A DNA stretch of 64,000 nt from Acidovorax sp. NCPPB 4044 (GCF_028069655.1 NZ_JAMCOS010000001.1:1580001-1644000); one strand, 5' to 3'; positions 1 to 9,259 are shown, counted from the stretch's first letter. Numbers and translations are program-made. Notes: generated from the letters alone by a model not told the origin.

Positions 1-342
1 CGCTGGAAGAACACGCTCAACGGCTTGCAGACCACCATGCAGATGCAGGCCCAGGCTTCGCAGAACCTGAGTGATGACGAAGGCGTGCTGGCCGACCTCG
101 TGGGCAAGAGCCAGTCGGCCGTCGGCGCCCTGCAGGCGATGCAGGCCATGAACCAGCTGCTGGCCCTGCAGGCCAAGCAATCGATCCAGACGCAGCGGCT
201 ACAGATCACGCAGGACCGTGCGGCCTCGCTGGAGCTGGCGCGGCAGGCCGCTGCCGTCGAGCGTGGCCGCGAGGTGACGCGCCGCTTCGTGGGTTCCGGC
301 ACGCCGTACACGCCGCAGTCCGTCAACTTCTACGGCAACTGA
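1..342 (+). CDS. trbJ: TrbJ, conjugative transfer protein (3' part only)
   Basis: The reading frame is open from base 1, so the 5' end lies outside the window; 113 codons remain before the stop. The visible part is a long Gln/Ala-rich amphipathic helix followed by a short tail ending in VNFYGN. This fits the C-terminus of TrbJ, the VirB5-like periplasmic component of P-type mating-pair formation systems. The gene order that follows (trbL, trbF, trbG, trbI, DUF2274) is that of Tn4371-family elements and supports the call. It stops 12 bases before trbL, so both are presumably in one operon. Confidence 0.85.
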   Translation, partial: RWKNTLNGLQTTMQMQAQASQNLSDDEGVLADLVGKSQSAVGALQAMQAMNQLLALQAKQSIQTQRLQITQDRAASLELARQAAAVERGREVTRRFVGSGTPYTPQSVNFYGN

Positions 343-354
343 CGAGGCGGGGTC

Positions 355-1716
355 ATGAACGACGTTTCGGTCATCGACCGCTTCCTCGACACGTTCTCGC
401 GCTACATCGATTCGGGCTTCGGCCTGCTGCAGGGCGAGGTGGCGTTCCTGACCGCGACGTTGATCGTCATCGACATGACGATCGCCGGGCTGTTCTGGAC
501 TATGGGGCACGCCACCGGCCAGGGCGAGGACGTGATCGCTAAGCTGATCCGCAAGGTGCTCTACGTGGGCGCCTTCGCCTACATCATCGGCAACTTCAAC
601 ATGCTGGCCGGCATCGTGTTCCGGTCCTTCGCCGGCCTGGGCCTGACGGCCAGCGGCTCGACCTTGAGCATGGGCAACTTCCTGCAGCCCGGGCGGCTGG
701 CCAAGACCGGCATCGATGCGGCGGCGCCCATCCTGGACCAGATCCGGGAGATGGCGGGCTTTCCCGAGGTGTTTATCAACATCGCGCCCATCGTCGTGCT
801 GTTCCTGGCCTGGTTCATCGTCATCCTGTGCTTCTTCGTGCTGGCGGTGCAGCTCTTCGTGACGCTGATCGAGTTCAAGCTGACCACACTAGCGGGCTTC
901 GTGTTGGTGCCGTTCGCACTGTGGAACAAGACCGCGTTCCTGGCCGAGAAGGTGCTGGGCAACGTGGTCTCCTCGGGCATCAAGGTGCTGGTGCTGGCCG
1001 TCATCGTGGGCATCGGCACAGGGCTGTTTGCCCAGTTCCAGGTTCACCCCAGCGAACCGTCGATCGACCATGCATTGGTCATCATGCTGGCCTCGCTCTC
1101 GTTGCTCACCTTGGGCATCTTCGGGCCGGGCATTGCCACCGGGCTGGTGTCCGGGGGACCGCAGCTCGGCGCGGGTGCGATGGCCGGCGCTGCCGTCGGC
1201 GCGGCCGGAGCCGCTGTCGCCGTCGGCGCCGCGGCCACGGGCGTGGGCAGCGCGGTGGCCGCCGGTGCCCGCATGGCGCCTGCCGCCGCCAAAGCGGTGG
1301 GGAGCGGCGCCCGCACTATGGCCTCGACCGCCAGCAGCGCCAGGTCGGCGTACCAGGCCGGTTCCGCATCGGCCGGTGGCGGGCTCAAAGGTGCTGCCGC
1401 CGGCGTGGGCAATGTCGCCAAGACGGGCGCGCAGGCGGCCGGGCAGAAAGTGGCCAATAACGCGCGCTCGATGAAGGAGCGTGTCGCCGCCGCCTTCCGG
1501 CCCGATGACGCCTCATCGGCTTCAGGGGCAGGCGCCACAGCACAAGCCGCGAACGACGCTGACCCCGCGCCCCGATCCACCGAGCAACCCGCCTGGGCCA
1601 AGCGCCTGCATCGCCGGCAGCAACTCACCCATGCCGCCACGACCGCCGCCCACACGCTGCGGGGCGGCGATGGGGGCAGCTCCAGCCAAGGCCCGAGCCT
1701 GCGGGAAGACAGGTGA
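355..1716 (+). CDS. trbL: TrbL, conjugative transfer inner-membrane channel protein
   Basis: A 453-residue polytopic protein of the VirB6/TrbL family, part of the inner-membrane complex of the type IV secretion system that transfers the element. Residues 1-270 contain several strongly hydrophobic segments. From about residue 265 the chain becomes very Ala/Gly-rich and then polar and disordered, which is usual for TrbL. The start ATG follows a GAGGCGGGG stretch. It sits between trbJ (12 bases upstream) and trbF (42 bases downstream) on the same strand, as in the trbBCDEJLFGI operon of Tn4371-type elements. Confidence 0.92.
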   Translation: MNDVSVIDRFLDTFSRYIDSGFGLLQGEVAFLTATLIVIDMTIAGLFWTMGHATGQGEDVIAKLIRKVLYVGAFAYIIGNFNMLAGIVFRSFAGLGLTASGSTLSMGNFLQPGRLAKTGIDAAAPILDQIREMAGFPEVFINIAPIVVLFLAWFIVILCFFVLAVQLFVTLIEFKLTTLAGFVLVPFALWNKTAFLAEKVLGNVVSSGIKVLVLAVIVGIGTGLFAQFQVHPSEPSIDHALVIMLASLSLLTLGIFGPGIATGLVSGGPQLGAGAMAGAAVGAAGAAVAVGAAATGVGSAVAAGARMAPAAAKAVGSGARTMASTASSARSAYQAGSASAGGGLKGAAAGVGNVAKTGAQAAGQKVANNARSMKERVAAAFRPDDASSASGAGATAQAANDADPAPRSTEQPAWAKRLHRRQQLTHAATTAAHTLRGGDGGSSSQGPSLREDR

Positions 1717-1758
1717 AGACGGATGGCTTTCGATTCCTGAACTTCAAGGAGAACCCTT

Positions 1759-2463
1759 ATGCGATTCAAAAGACCCCAGGTGCGCTACGCCGACACGCCG
1801 CAGCCCGCCACGCCGTACCAAGCCGCCGGCCAGGTGTGGGACGAGCGCATCGGCTCGCCGCGCGTGCAAGCGAAGAACTGGCGCTGGATGGCCTTCGGCT
1901 GTCTCGCGCTTGCACTGCTGATGGCCGGTGGCCTGGCCTGGCGCTCGGCGCAGTCCATCGTCACGCCTTACGTCGTGGAGGTGGACAACGCGGGCCAGGT
2001 GCGCGCGGTCGGCGAAGCCGCCACGCCGTACCGGCCCAGCGACGCCCAGGTGGCCTACCACCTGGGCCGCTTCATCGGCCTGGTGCGCTCGCTGTCCATC
2101 GACCCCATCGTGGTGCGGCAGAACTGGCTCGATGCCTACAACTACACCACCGACAAGGGCGCCGTGGTGCTCAACGACTATGCCCGCGTGAACGATCCCT
2201 TTGCGCGCATTGGCAAGGAGTCGGTGACGGTGCAGATCGCCAGCGTGACCCGCGCCAGCGACCAGTCGTTCAACCTGCGCTGGACGGAGACGCGCTATGT
2301 CAACGGCGCATTGGATCGCACTGAACGCTGGAACGCGGTGCTTTCCATAGTGCAGCAGACCCCGCGCACCGAGCAACGCCTGCGCAAGAACCCCCTGGGC
2401 ATCTACGTCAACGGACTGTCGTGGAGCCGCGAACTGGAAGGAAACGAAGGAGCAAAACCATGA
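1759..2463 (+). CDS. trbF: TrbF, conjugative transfer protein (VirB8-like)
   Basis: A 234-residue bitopic protein: a cytoplasmic N-terminus, one transmembrane helix at about residues 38-55, then a periplasmic NTF2-like domain typical of VirB8/TrbF assembly factors. The start is set by an AAGGAG Shine-Dalgarno sequence about 8 bases upstream. Its stop overlaps the trbG start by four bases (ATGA), which indicates translational coupling. TrbF helps nucleate the secretion channel with TrbG and TrbI. Confidence 0.92.
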   Translation: MRFKRPQVRYADTPQPATPYQAAGQVWDERIGSPRVQAKNWRWMAFGCLALALLMAGGLAWRSAQSIVTPYVVEVDNAGQVRAVGEAATPYRPSDAQVAYHLGRFIGLVRSLSIDPIVVRQNWLDAYNYTTDKGAVVLNDYARVNDPFARIGKESVTVQIASVTRASDQSFNLRWTETRYVNGALDRTERWNAVLSIVQQTPRTEQRLRKNPLGIYVNGLSWSRELEGNEGAKP

Positions 2464-3473
2464 ATGCGTATTTCCGAAAATCCGCCTTGCCGATGATCCT
2501 GCTGGCATCGACCTTGCTGTTCTCGGGCTGCGCCACGCGAGGCAAGCCGCCGCCGGTGATTTCGCTCGATGAGCGGGTGCAGGCCCAGCCGCTGCCCGAA
2601 GCACCTAAGCCGGTGGAGGTGGTCGCGGTACCGCAGCCGCTCGCGCTGCCGTCGCAGTTGAAGCCACTACCCCAGGCTGACGATGCCAAGCCCGTGCCGG
2701 AACCTGCCGACGAGAAGGTGCGGGTCTCGCGCGCCAACGCAGAAGCCCGCGTTGCGCCCACGCGCGAGGGCTATGTCAATGCGATCCAGGTCTGGCCGTT
2801 CACCGATGGCGCGCTGTACCAGGTCTATGCGGCCGTGGGCCGCGTGACCGTGGTTGCGCTGCAGCCCGGCGAGGAATTGGTGACGGTCGCCGCCGGCGAC
2901 ACGGTGCGCTGGATCGTGGGCGACACATCGAGCGGCAGCGGCGATGCGCTTCGCGTGAGCGTACTGGTCAAGCCGATACGCTCAGGGTTGAAGACCAATC
3001 TGGTCATCACCACCAGCCGGCGCACCTATCTGCTGGAGCTGACCTCGACCGAGAAGACATGGATGGCGTCGGTGTCCTGGGAGTACCCCAAGGACAAGAT
3101 GTTGGCTTTGCAACGCCAGGCGCAGGCGGCCAGCGCTGCCGCGCCGGTCGATGCGGGCCTGTCGCTGGAGAAGATCCGTTTCCGCTACGCGGTCAGCGGC
3201 AGCAATCCGCCGTGGAAGCCGCTGCGCGCCTTCGATGACGGCGAGAAGGTCTACATCCAGTTTCCGCCGGGCATTGCCCAGGGTGAGCTGCCGCCGCTGT
3301 TCGTGATCGGCGCGCAGGGCGACGGGCAGTTGGTGAACTACCGATTCCGCTCGCCGTATTACATCGTAGACCGGCTGTTCGGCGCCGCAGAGCTGCGCCT
3401 GGGGGGAGACAAGGACGACGTGGTGCGGATCGAGCGCACGGACGGGGTTTCGGCTGGCACGCGGAGGAACTGA
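2460..3473 (+). CDS. trbG: TrbG, conjugative transfer outer-membrane channel component (VirB9-like)
   Basis: 337 residues from the ATG that overlaps the trbF stop. A lipoprotein signal sequence is visible, with the lipobox LFSGC placing the modified Cys near residue 24. A Pro-rich linker and then the VirB9/TrbG/CagX beta-domain follow. The ATG further upstream at 2421 lies inside trbF and would disrupt the signal peptide, so it is not used. With TrbI it should form the outer-membrane core complex of the conjugation machine. The stop is two bases before trbI. Confidence 0.92.
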   Translation: MNAYFRKSALPMILLASTLLFSGCATRGKPPPVISLDERVQAQPLPEAPKPVEVVAVPQPLALPSQLKPLPQADDAKPVPEPADEKVRVSRANAEARVAPTREGYVNAIQVWPFTDGALYQVYAAVGRVTVVALQPGEELVTVAAGDTVRWIVGDTSSGSGDALRVSVLVKPIRSGLKTNLVITTSRRTYLLELTSTEKTWMASVSWEYPKDKMLALQRQAQAASAAAPVDAGLSLEKIRFRYAVSGSNPPWKPLRAFDDGEKVYIQFPPGIAQGELPPLFVIGAQGDGQLVNYRFRSPYYIVDRLFGAAELRLGGDKDDVVRIERTDGVSAGTRRN

Positions 3474-3475
3474 CC

Positions 3476-4747
3476 ATGAGCCAGGACGACATTCCCGACC
3501 ATGCCGCGTCGCGGGACGGCAAGGTGGCGCCCGAGTCGATGGCGCTGCGCGCGCAGCCGCATCCGGTCACGCGCCTGAACCGGCGCACGCTGGCCATCCT
3601 CACCGGAGGCCTGTCGCTCGCGGTGCTTGGGGCCACGATCTGGTCACTGCAGCCGCACCGGCGCAATGCGGGCGAGCAGACCGAGCTATACAACGTGGAT
3701 CGCGTCTCGAAGTCCGAAGGGCTGGACGGCCTGCCTTCGGACTATTCCAAACTGCCCGCGAAAGTGCCCGAGCTGGGGCCTCCGCTGCCGGGCGATCTAG
3801 GCCCGGCCATCGTGAAGTCGCAGCAGCCGGTGGCGCCCACCTATATGCCGCCGGGCCACGACCCGGAGGATGCGCGGCGCAAGGAGGCCGATGCCGCGGC
3901 GGCTTCGTCGGTGTTCTTCCGCTCGGGCAGTCCGGGAAAGGCCAGCGCACCGGCCGCAACACAAGTAGCTGCGATTGCGCCCGGTAACGCGTTGGCAGGT
4001 TTCGACTCTCTATCGGCTGGGCCAGCCTCGACGGCGGCTGAGCCGTCCGACCCGACCGCCGCGCAGAGCCGGCAAGAACAGAAAGAGGCTTTCCTGAAAG
4101 CCGGAAATACGGAAACGCGCAATTCCGGCAACCTGCAAATGCCGACGTCTCCCTACCTTGTCATGGCAGGGACGGTGATCGCCGCGGCGCTGGTGACGGG
4201 CATCAAGTCCGATCTGCCAGGCGATGTGATCGCCACGGTGACCGAGCCGGTCTATGACACGGCCACGGGCCAATTCCTGCTGATCCCGCAGGGCTCGCGC
4301 ATCCTGGGCAAGTACAACAGCCAGGTGAGCTACGGGCAGAGCCGGGTGCAGATGGTGTGGAACCGGGTCATCCTGCCGGACACGTCATCGCTGACGCTGG
4401 ACAACCTCGTTGGAACCGACCCGGCGGGCTATGCAGGGCTGGAGGATGGCGTAGACAGGCACTGGGGGCGCATCCTGGCGGGCGCAGCACTGACCACACT
4501 GCTGGGTGTGGGTGCAGAGCTGGCCGCGCCCGAGAACCGGCAGGATGGAAACCGCATCGTCATTGCCGGGCGCGATAGCGTGCAGGACAGCGTGAACCAG
4601 ATCGGGCAGGAGATGACCCGGCACAACATCAACATCCAGCCGACGCTCACGGCGCGGCCGGGGCTGCCAGTGCGGATCATCGCCAACCGCGACCTTGTGC
4701 TCCGTCCTTACCAGCCCTTGTTTCTTCAGCGTGGCGGTATGCGATGA
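3476..4747 (+). CDS. trbI: TrbI, conjugative transfer core-complex protein (VirB10-like)
   Basis: 423 residues. An N-terminal cytoplasmic segment is followed by a single membrane helix at about residues 40-62, a Pro/Ala-rich periplasmic linker, and a C-terminal VirB10/TraB/TrbI domain from about residue 215 (motifs PQGSRILGKY and MVWNRVILPD). VirB10 homologues span the envelope and gate substrate release. The last four bases overlap the next gene (ATGA), continuing the coupled operon. Confidence 0.93.
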   Translation: MSQDDIPDHAASRDGKVAPESMALRAQPHPVTRLNRRTLAILTGGLSLAVLGATIWSLQPHRRNAGEQTELYNVDRVSKSEGLDGLPSDYSKLPAKVPELGPPLPGDLGPAIVKSQQPVAPTYMPPGHDPEDARRKEADAAAASSVFFRSGSPGKASAPAATQVAAIAPGNALAGFDSLSAGPASTAAEPSDPTAAQSRQEQKEAFLKAGNTETRNSGNLQMPTSPYLVMAGTVIAAALVTGIKSDLPGDVIATVTEPVYDTATGQFLLIPQGSRILGKYNSQVSYGQSRVQMVWNRVILPDTSSLTLDNLVGTDPAGYAGLEDGVDRHWGRILAGAALTTLLGVGAELAAPENRQDGNRIVIAGRDSVQDSVNQIGQEMTRHNINIQPTLTARPGLPVRIIANRDLVLRPYQPLFLQRGGMR

Positions 4748-5022
4748 GCACAACGAGAAAACTCCGCCTGGGGCCGCTGCCATCGAGCAACAGCGTCAAG
4801 TTGACCTTCACATGCCCGGCCAGCTTGAAAACCAACCTTGACCTCTACGCCGCGCAGCATGCGCAGGCCTACGGCGAAGCGGTCGATGCGGCGACGCTGA
4901 TTCCGCACATGCTCGAAGCCTTCATGACTGGGGATCGAGGGTTCAGGCGAACGAACGTCAAGCCAAAAGCTCTCATCGCCGCTGCCAAACCGCCGCCCGG
5001 TGCTGGAGGTGCGCCAGGATAA
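4744..5022 (+). CDS. DUF2274 family protein at the end of the trb operon
   Basis: A 92-residue protein starting on an ATG that overlaps the trbI stop by four bases. The segment VKLTFTCPASLK at about residues 18-29 and the Ala/Tyr-rich middle are characteristic of DUF2274. This family is found almost only after trbI in Tn4371-like integrative elements. Function is unknown. It marks the end of the conserved conjugation module: cargo begins 157 bases downstream. Confidence 0.85.
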   Translation: MSTTRKLRLGPLPSSNSVKLTFTCPASLKTNLDLYAAQHAQAYGEAVDAATLIPHMLEAFMTGDRGFRRTNVKPKALIAAAKPPPGAGGAPG

Positions 5023-5179
5023 CTTCACACGCCAACCCCTGCAGATACCGCGGATAGCGATAGTTGTGAGGAAAAACTCGCTGGCGCAGTTGCCTTGGTC
5101 TCGGGCACGGAATAGATAACCATCTCTTCTTGTAAGATGTAACAAGATTGGTTGGGGGATTTCTATCGGGGGGAACCGA
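5023..5179 (+). promoter_or_regulatory. Junction between conjugation module and cargo; leader of the ABC-3C operon
   Basis: No gene is seen here. The sequence is more AT-rich than its surroundings and includes an imperfect dyad at 5128-5147 (arms TCTTGT and ACAAGA, spacer of 8). A GGGGGG run lies 6 bases before the ATG at 5180 and serves as a strong ribosome-binding site. A promoter for the downstream three-gene operon must lie here, but I could not fix a clear -35/-10 pair. Confidence 0.4.
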
Positions 5180-6391
5180 ATGGCCTCATCAAAAGCGAAA
5201 GGCCCATCCCGGACTAAGCGGAAGACCGAGGTTCCGGGGCAAGCATTAGGGTACAGCCTTCAATTTACGCGGCTCACTCATCTGTTGCTTCAAGCACCGG
5301 AGGGGAGCGTTTGCAGCCTCGAACTTCTTGACGATGTAGCGCAGGAGGACGATGCTGGTGCTGTCAAGCTGGTCCAGAGCAAGAGCGCGCTTACGGCCAA
5401 TCCTGTCGCGGACCGCGCAAAGTCGCTATGGAAAACTCTTTCCAATTGGGTCGAGCTTGCGGCGACCCCAGGGTTCGAAGTAGACAAGGCGATTTTCGAG
5501 CTCTATGTTTCTCGCCCGGTCGAAGGAATGATCGTTGAGGGTTTCGCTCAAGCGACTACCCTGGAAAGCGCCCGAGCGGCCATCGCACAGGCACGCACTG
5601 AGTTGTGGGGAAGCCCTCCGGAGTTCGATCTGAAGGCGGGAGTCGCTGCGGAGATTTCTTCGTACATCGAGAAGGTATTCACTGCCGATCAGAGTCTTTT
5701 GGAACGACTCATCTGCAATTTCCGACTGACCCTGGGCAGTGGCAGTCCCCAGGCTGATCTTGAAGCGCTCGTTCGAAGCCACCCCGTTTCACCGTCTAAG
5801 GTCCAGGACATCACCAATCACCTCTGCGGAGTGGTGAAGCGCCAAATCGATCTGTTGCTTGAGGTCGGAAAACCGGCTGTCATCGCGCGCAATGACTTCC
5901 ATGGCTGGTACACGTCCTACGTCCAAAAAATTGACCGACAGACTGTGCTTTTGAGTCGCGCTCCGGCTCCGTCGGAGGCGGTATCTCGGGGATATCTCCC
6001 CGACAACTTCATCCGGCAACTAGACATCATTGGATTGTCATTCGAAGAGATGCTCGGGGCTGCGAGCGACTACTTCATGGCCTCCTTCGACCGGACTGAC
6101 TGGGCTGCCCGGGGCGAAGTCGACGAGACCTCCTTTGACGACCTAGACGGTGTCCTGAAGCGAGCATGGAAGAACAAGCAGCGAACCTGTGGACTGAATC
6201 ACGGTAGCAGGTCCGAGCAGCACCAAGGGCAGGCACTGTACTTTGACTGCATGCAGTTCACTGCGCCAGTTCAGGCGATGTCACCCCCGGGCCATTTCAT
6301 CCCTGGTTGCTTCCATATGTTGGCCGACGACTTGCTCGTAGGCTGGCATCCGAGCTATGAAGCACACCTGAAGCTCAAGAAGGTGGCATAG
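5180..6391 (+). CDS. ABC three-component system effector: Cap4-like DNA endonuclease domain plus ABC-3C C-terminal domain
   Basis: 403 residues. The N-terminal domain (about 20-95) has the restriction-nuclease layout of the DUF4297/Cap4 dsDNA endonuclease family. Candidate catalytic residues are Glu48, Asp51/52 and the Gln66-x-Lys68 motif (VQSKS), followed by an LWKTLSNW helix. The remainder is the C-terminal region that defines effectors of ABC three-component (ABC-3C) conflict systems. The next two genes encode the middle component and the ATPase, and the first begins two bases after this stop. By analogy the ATPase senses an invader's nucleoprotein state and this protein cuts DNA. The family is recognised from motifs and context; nuclease activity is inferred. 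Confidence 0.75.
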   Translation: MASSKAKGPSRTKRKTEVPGQALGYSLQFTRLTHLLLQAPEGSVCSLELLDDVAQEDDAGAVKLVQSKSALTANPVADRAKSLWKTLSNWVELAATPGFEVDKAIFELYVSRPVEGMIVEGFAQATTLESARAAIAQARTELWGSPPEFDLKAGVAAEISSYIEKVFTADQSLLERLICNFRLTLGSGSPQADLEALVRSHPVSPSKVQDITNHLCGVVKRQIDLLLEVGKPAVIARNDFHGWYTSYVQKIDRQTVLLSRAPAPSEAVSRGYLPDNFIRQLDIIGLSFEEMLGAASDYFMASFDRTDWAARGEVDETSFDDLDGVLKRAWKNKQRTCGLNHGSRSEQHQGQALYFDCMQFTAPVQAMSPPGHFIPGCFHMLADDLLVGWHPSYEAHLKLKKVA

Positions 6392-6393
6392 AG

Positions 6394-6888
6394 ATGCTGG
6401 CACGAGAGGCCCAAAACGTTCAAAACCCTGCGTTGGGCGCTGCGCTTGTATGGCGGTTTTGTTGTGGATACGTCGAGACTCATCGCGTCGGTGCTCCACC
6501 GCCGCTGCCACTTCTCTTTCTTGTGCTGCCTATCGTTCTGCATCAGGCGACCTCGGAATTTGTGAAGCGCACTTACAAGAGTTCGGGCTTGCGAGCGTTC
6601 GCTGCCAAGTTCGGAGATTCGTCAGTGTCCAAACAGGATCTGCTGATTCAGATCCATGACCGCTCAGTTCGATGGCGCAAGCTCAGCCTGCAATCCATCG
6701 AGCTCGCCGTCGCGGGAAGCCTGCTCAAACTCGCCGACAACGGTGAAGCCATTCCGCTGTCGAAAACCAAGGCGCGAGGGCTGTCAGACGAGATAAAGCA
6801 CCTCATGGATCTGGCGGAAAAACTCGGCGCCTGGTTCGGTGAACTCACAGTGCACGAGATCGTGACTACGCTGAAAGTGAAGCTCTAA
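6394..6888 (+). CDS. Three-component ABC system middle component
   Basis: 164 residues, with the pattern NPALGAALVWRF near the N-terminus, then LPLLFLVLPIVLH and a C-terminal segment ending in LGAWFGELTV. This is the conserved layout of the small helical middle component of ABC-3C systems, which links the ATPase to the effector. It starts two bases after the effector stop. Its TAA overlaps the ATPase start by one base (TAATG), so all three are translationally coupled. Biochemical function is not established for this subtype. Confidence 0.75.
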   Translation: MLAREAQNVQNPALGAALVWRFCCGYVETHRVGAPPPLPLLFLVLPIVLHQATSEFVKRTYKSSGLRAFAAKFGDSSVSKQDLLIQIHDRSVRWRKLSLQSIELAVAGSLLKLADNGEAIPLSKTKARGLSDEIKHLMDLAEKLGAWFGELTVHEIVTTLKVKL

Positions 6889-8870
6889 TGTATTTTCAGA
6901 TTCGAGGGATCGTGCTCTGGCCGCGCAATGGGAACTTCGAGCCGCGCACGTTGAAGTTTGAGCTTGGGAAAGTTAACGTCATCAGTGGCGCGTCACGAAC
7001 CGGCAAATCAGCAGTCATTCCTATCATCGATTACTGCCTCGGCTCCAGCACGTGCTCGATTCCAGTGAACACTATCCGCAAACACTGCGAGTGGTTTGGC
7101 GTCGTTGTAGCGACGGCTCAAGGTGAAAAGCTATTGGCTCGAAAGGAACCGGGGGCTCAGCGCAGCACCGACGAAATGTTTCTGTTGGAAGCCGAGAAGA
7201 TATCCAAGATCCCCAATCGACTCACCAAGAATACCAACGCTACTGCAGTCAAGAGATTGCTCGATGATCTCGCCAACCTCTCCAATCTGGACTTTTCAGG
7301 CGGGGAGGAGACTTCAGGGTTCGACGGGCGCCCAGCTTTCCGTGATTTGGCTGCTTTCACGTTCCAACCCCAGAACGTGGTCGCCAATCCAGACGTCCTG
7401 TTCTTCAAGACCAACACCTACGAGCACCGGGAAAAGCTGAGAAAGATTTTCCCCTACGTGCTTGGGGCGGTCACACCGGCATTGATGGCGAAGCAGTTCG
7501 AGTTGAACCGCACTCGGCAAATCTTGCGTCGGAAGGAGAAGGAGCTTAAGGATGCGCAGGAAGTCTCGGCGCGGTGGCTTGCCGACTTGAGGTCCAAGTT
7601 CAGCGAGGCTCAAGAACTTGGGCTGATTCCGAAGCTGGAGGAGGACATTTCTCGGGAGCAAATGATTGAGTTGCTTGAGGAAGTCATCACAAGAACCGAC
7701 CTAACTTTGGCGGTCAGCACCACAACAATTTCGGAGGCGCTGCGCGAGCTGAATAGCCTGGAGGGCGAAGAGCGTGAGGTTTCGCGCGAACTCACCACCT
7801 TGCGCCATCGATTGGAAGAAATGAACCGGATGCGTGTCGGCGTCGAGCAGTACGAAGCTGCGCTCTCGGTGCAACGAGAGCGGCTTCAGCTGTCGAGTTG
7901 GCTGGTGTCACATGCAAGCGATGAGTCGGATTGCCCCATGTGCGGCAGCCACACGGATTCGGCCAAACGAAAACTGCAGGTTCTAGCTCAGCGTCTGGAA
8001 GAGGTTGAGACGGCAGCGGGCGCGGACAAAGACAGAGAAGTGCCTGCAGCGTTCGATCGAGAGTTGCAGCGCGTCACAGCAGATGTTGGTAGTGCGACCG
8101 AACGTCTGCGTGCAGTTCAAATTCGCAAGCGAGCGTTGACAGGCAGATCGAAGGAAGCTAGTGAGCAGCAATTTTCGGCGAAGCGTACGGAGCGCTTCAT
8201 AGGGAATCTCGAGTCGTCACTGGGCCTTCATCGGAAATTGGGCAGCGACAGCGAGCTCCTCGAAGAGGTTCGAACGCTCAGGGAAACGGTAGCGGCGCTG
8301 GAGGGAGAGCTGCGCGAACAGGACGTCGAGGCTCGGAGGCGCCGAGCTCTGCGGACCGTCAACACCAATGCCGGAAAGCTCTTGCCGCATCTCGATATCG
8401 AGAATCCGAATGATCCCATCTCGCTGGAGACCAACGACCTGACCATTAAGGTACTTGGGTCTGAGCGTGACGACTATCTGTCTGAGATAGGAAGTGGCTC
8501 GAACTGGCTCTCCTATCACTTGGCCGTACTGCTTTCTCTTCATCAGTTCTATCTGAGCCAAAAGAACAGTCCTATCCCCGCATTTCTCGTGTTTGATCAA
8601 CCGAGTCAGGTCTACTTTCCCAAGCAAGTGGTCTCCAAAGGCATTGAGATGGAAGATGACCCCAAGGTGCGCGATGAAGACGTCGACGCCGTTCGCAAGG
8701 CGTTCGAAGTGATGGGTAGCGTCGTGCGGGGTGAAGACGGGAAGCTCCAACTCATCGTCCTGGACCACGCATCAAGCGAAGTGTGGGGCGGTATTGACGG
8801 AGTCGTCGGCTTGCCGGAATGGCGTGACGGAATCAAGCTAGTCCCGATGGAGTGGCTTGCCGAGGCTTAG
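6888..8870 (+). CDS. SMC/Rad50-like ABC ATPase of the three-component system (DUF3732 family)
   Basis: 660 residues with split ABC head domains and a coiled-coil middle. Walker A is GASRTGKSA at 34-42. Residues about 210-500 are charged coiled coil. At its midpoint is a CPMC pair (Cys349, Cys352) placed like a Rad50 zinc hook. The C-terminal head carries SEIGSGSNWLSYHL (signature-like) and LVFDQPSQ at about 567-574, where the usual catalytic Glu after the Walker B Asp is Gln571. DUF3732 proteins are the ATPases of one class of ABC-3C operon. The Gln may slow hydrolysis or be a family trait. Confidence 0.82.
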   Translation: MYFQIRGIVLWPRNGNFEPRTLKFELGKVNVISGASRTGKSAVIPIIDYCLGSSTCSIPVNTIRKHCEWFGVVVATAQGEKLLARKEPGAQRSTDEMFLLEAEKISKIPNRLTKNTNATAVKRLLDDLANLSNLDFSGGEETSGFDGRPAFRDLAAFTFQPQNVVANPDVLFFKTNTYEHREKLRKIFPYVLGAVTPALMAKQFELNRTRQILRRKEKELKDAQEVSARWLADLRSKFSEAQELGLIPKLEEDISREQMIELLEEVITRTDLTLAVSTTTISEALRELNSLEGEEREVSRELTTLRHRLEEMNRMRVGVEQYEAALSVQRERLQLSSWLVSHASDESDCPMCGSHTDSAKRKLQVLAQRLEEVETAAGADKDREVPAAFDRELQRVTADVGSATERLRAVQIRKRALTGRSKEASEQQFSAKRTERFIGNLESSLGLHRKLGSDSELLEEVRTLRETVAALEGELREQDVEARRRRALRTVNTNAGKLLPHLDIENPNDPISLETNDLTIKVLGSERDDYLSEIGSGSNWLSYHLAVLLSLHQFYLSQKNSPIPAFLVFDQPSQVYFPKQVVSKGIEMEDDPKVRDEDVDAVRKAFEVMGSVVRGEDGKLQLIVLDHASSEVWGGIDGVVGLPEWRDGIKLVPMEWLAEA

Positions 8871-8953
8871 CGCACGTTTTATGCCCCTGACGATGAGCTT
8901 CACCTGCCCGGCCTATGTTGACGACGCGCTGCCGTCCCAAGGCAGGTGCGCAG

Positions 8954-9244
8954 ATGCCTGCGCAATTCGTATATGGCCGCCTGACGGCCCAATGGATCCA
9001 TATCCGGGACTTGGATCCGGCAAGCCATCGCGGCAGGCTGTGTGGCTGTGTCTGCCACGGATGCGGTCGGGCACTCCAAGCCCGTATGGGCGAATCTAAG
9101 GCCTGGCACTTCCAGCACGAGGTGGATGAGGGGAGGCCTGGTGGCGAAATAGAAACATGCAGGCAGACCCGATGCGTAAGTCGTTCACCTTCAGCAAGCC
9201 AAGAACAGCTTCTTTGCCGGCATTGGCAATCCAGGAACGAATAA
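8954..9244 (+). pseudogene. CoiA-like zinc-finger fragment
   Basis: About 96 codons starting at an internal ATG. The first two thirds read FVYGRLTAQWIHI, then a CHGCGRALQAR motif and AWHFQHE. This resembles the N-terminal Zn-binding region of competence protein CoiA homologues (Cys-x2-Cys, then Trp-His-Phe-x-His). After the His motif the frame drifts into low-complexity sequence and stops, with no nuclease domain following. It is therefore probably a decayed or truncated gene. A full CoiA-like gene lies on the other side of the Qat operon (13997-15142). It could instead be a real short zinc protein. Confidence 0.4.
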
Positions 9245-9259
9245 AAGGAGACATCGCAG

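Noticed and set aside
5128..5147. Inverted repeat TCTTGT-N8-ACAAGA before the ABC-3C operon as an operator
   Set aside because: Arms are only six bases and the region is AT-rich, so chance is likely. No regulator gene is adjacent.
8873..8925. Resemblance of the sequence after the ABC-3C ATPase (LTMSFTCPA) to the DUF2274 segment LTFTCPA
   Set aside because: The match spans only about 24 bases and is not followed by the rest of DUF2274. It could be a footprint of insertion but is too short to claim.
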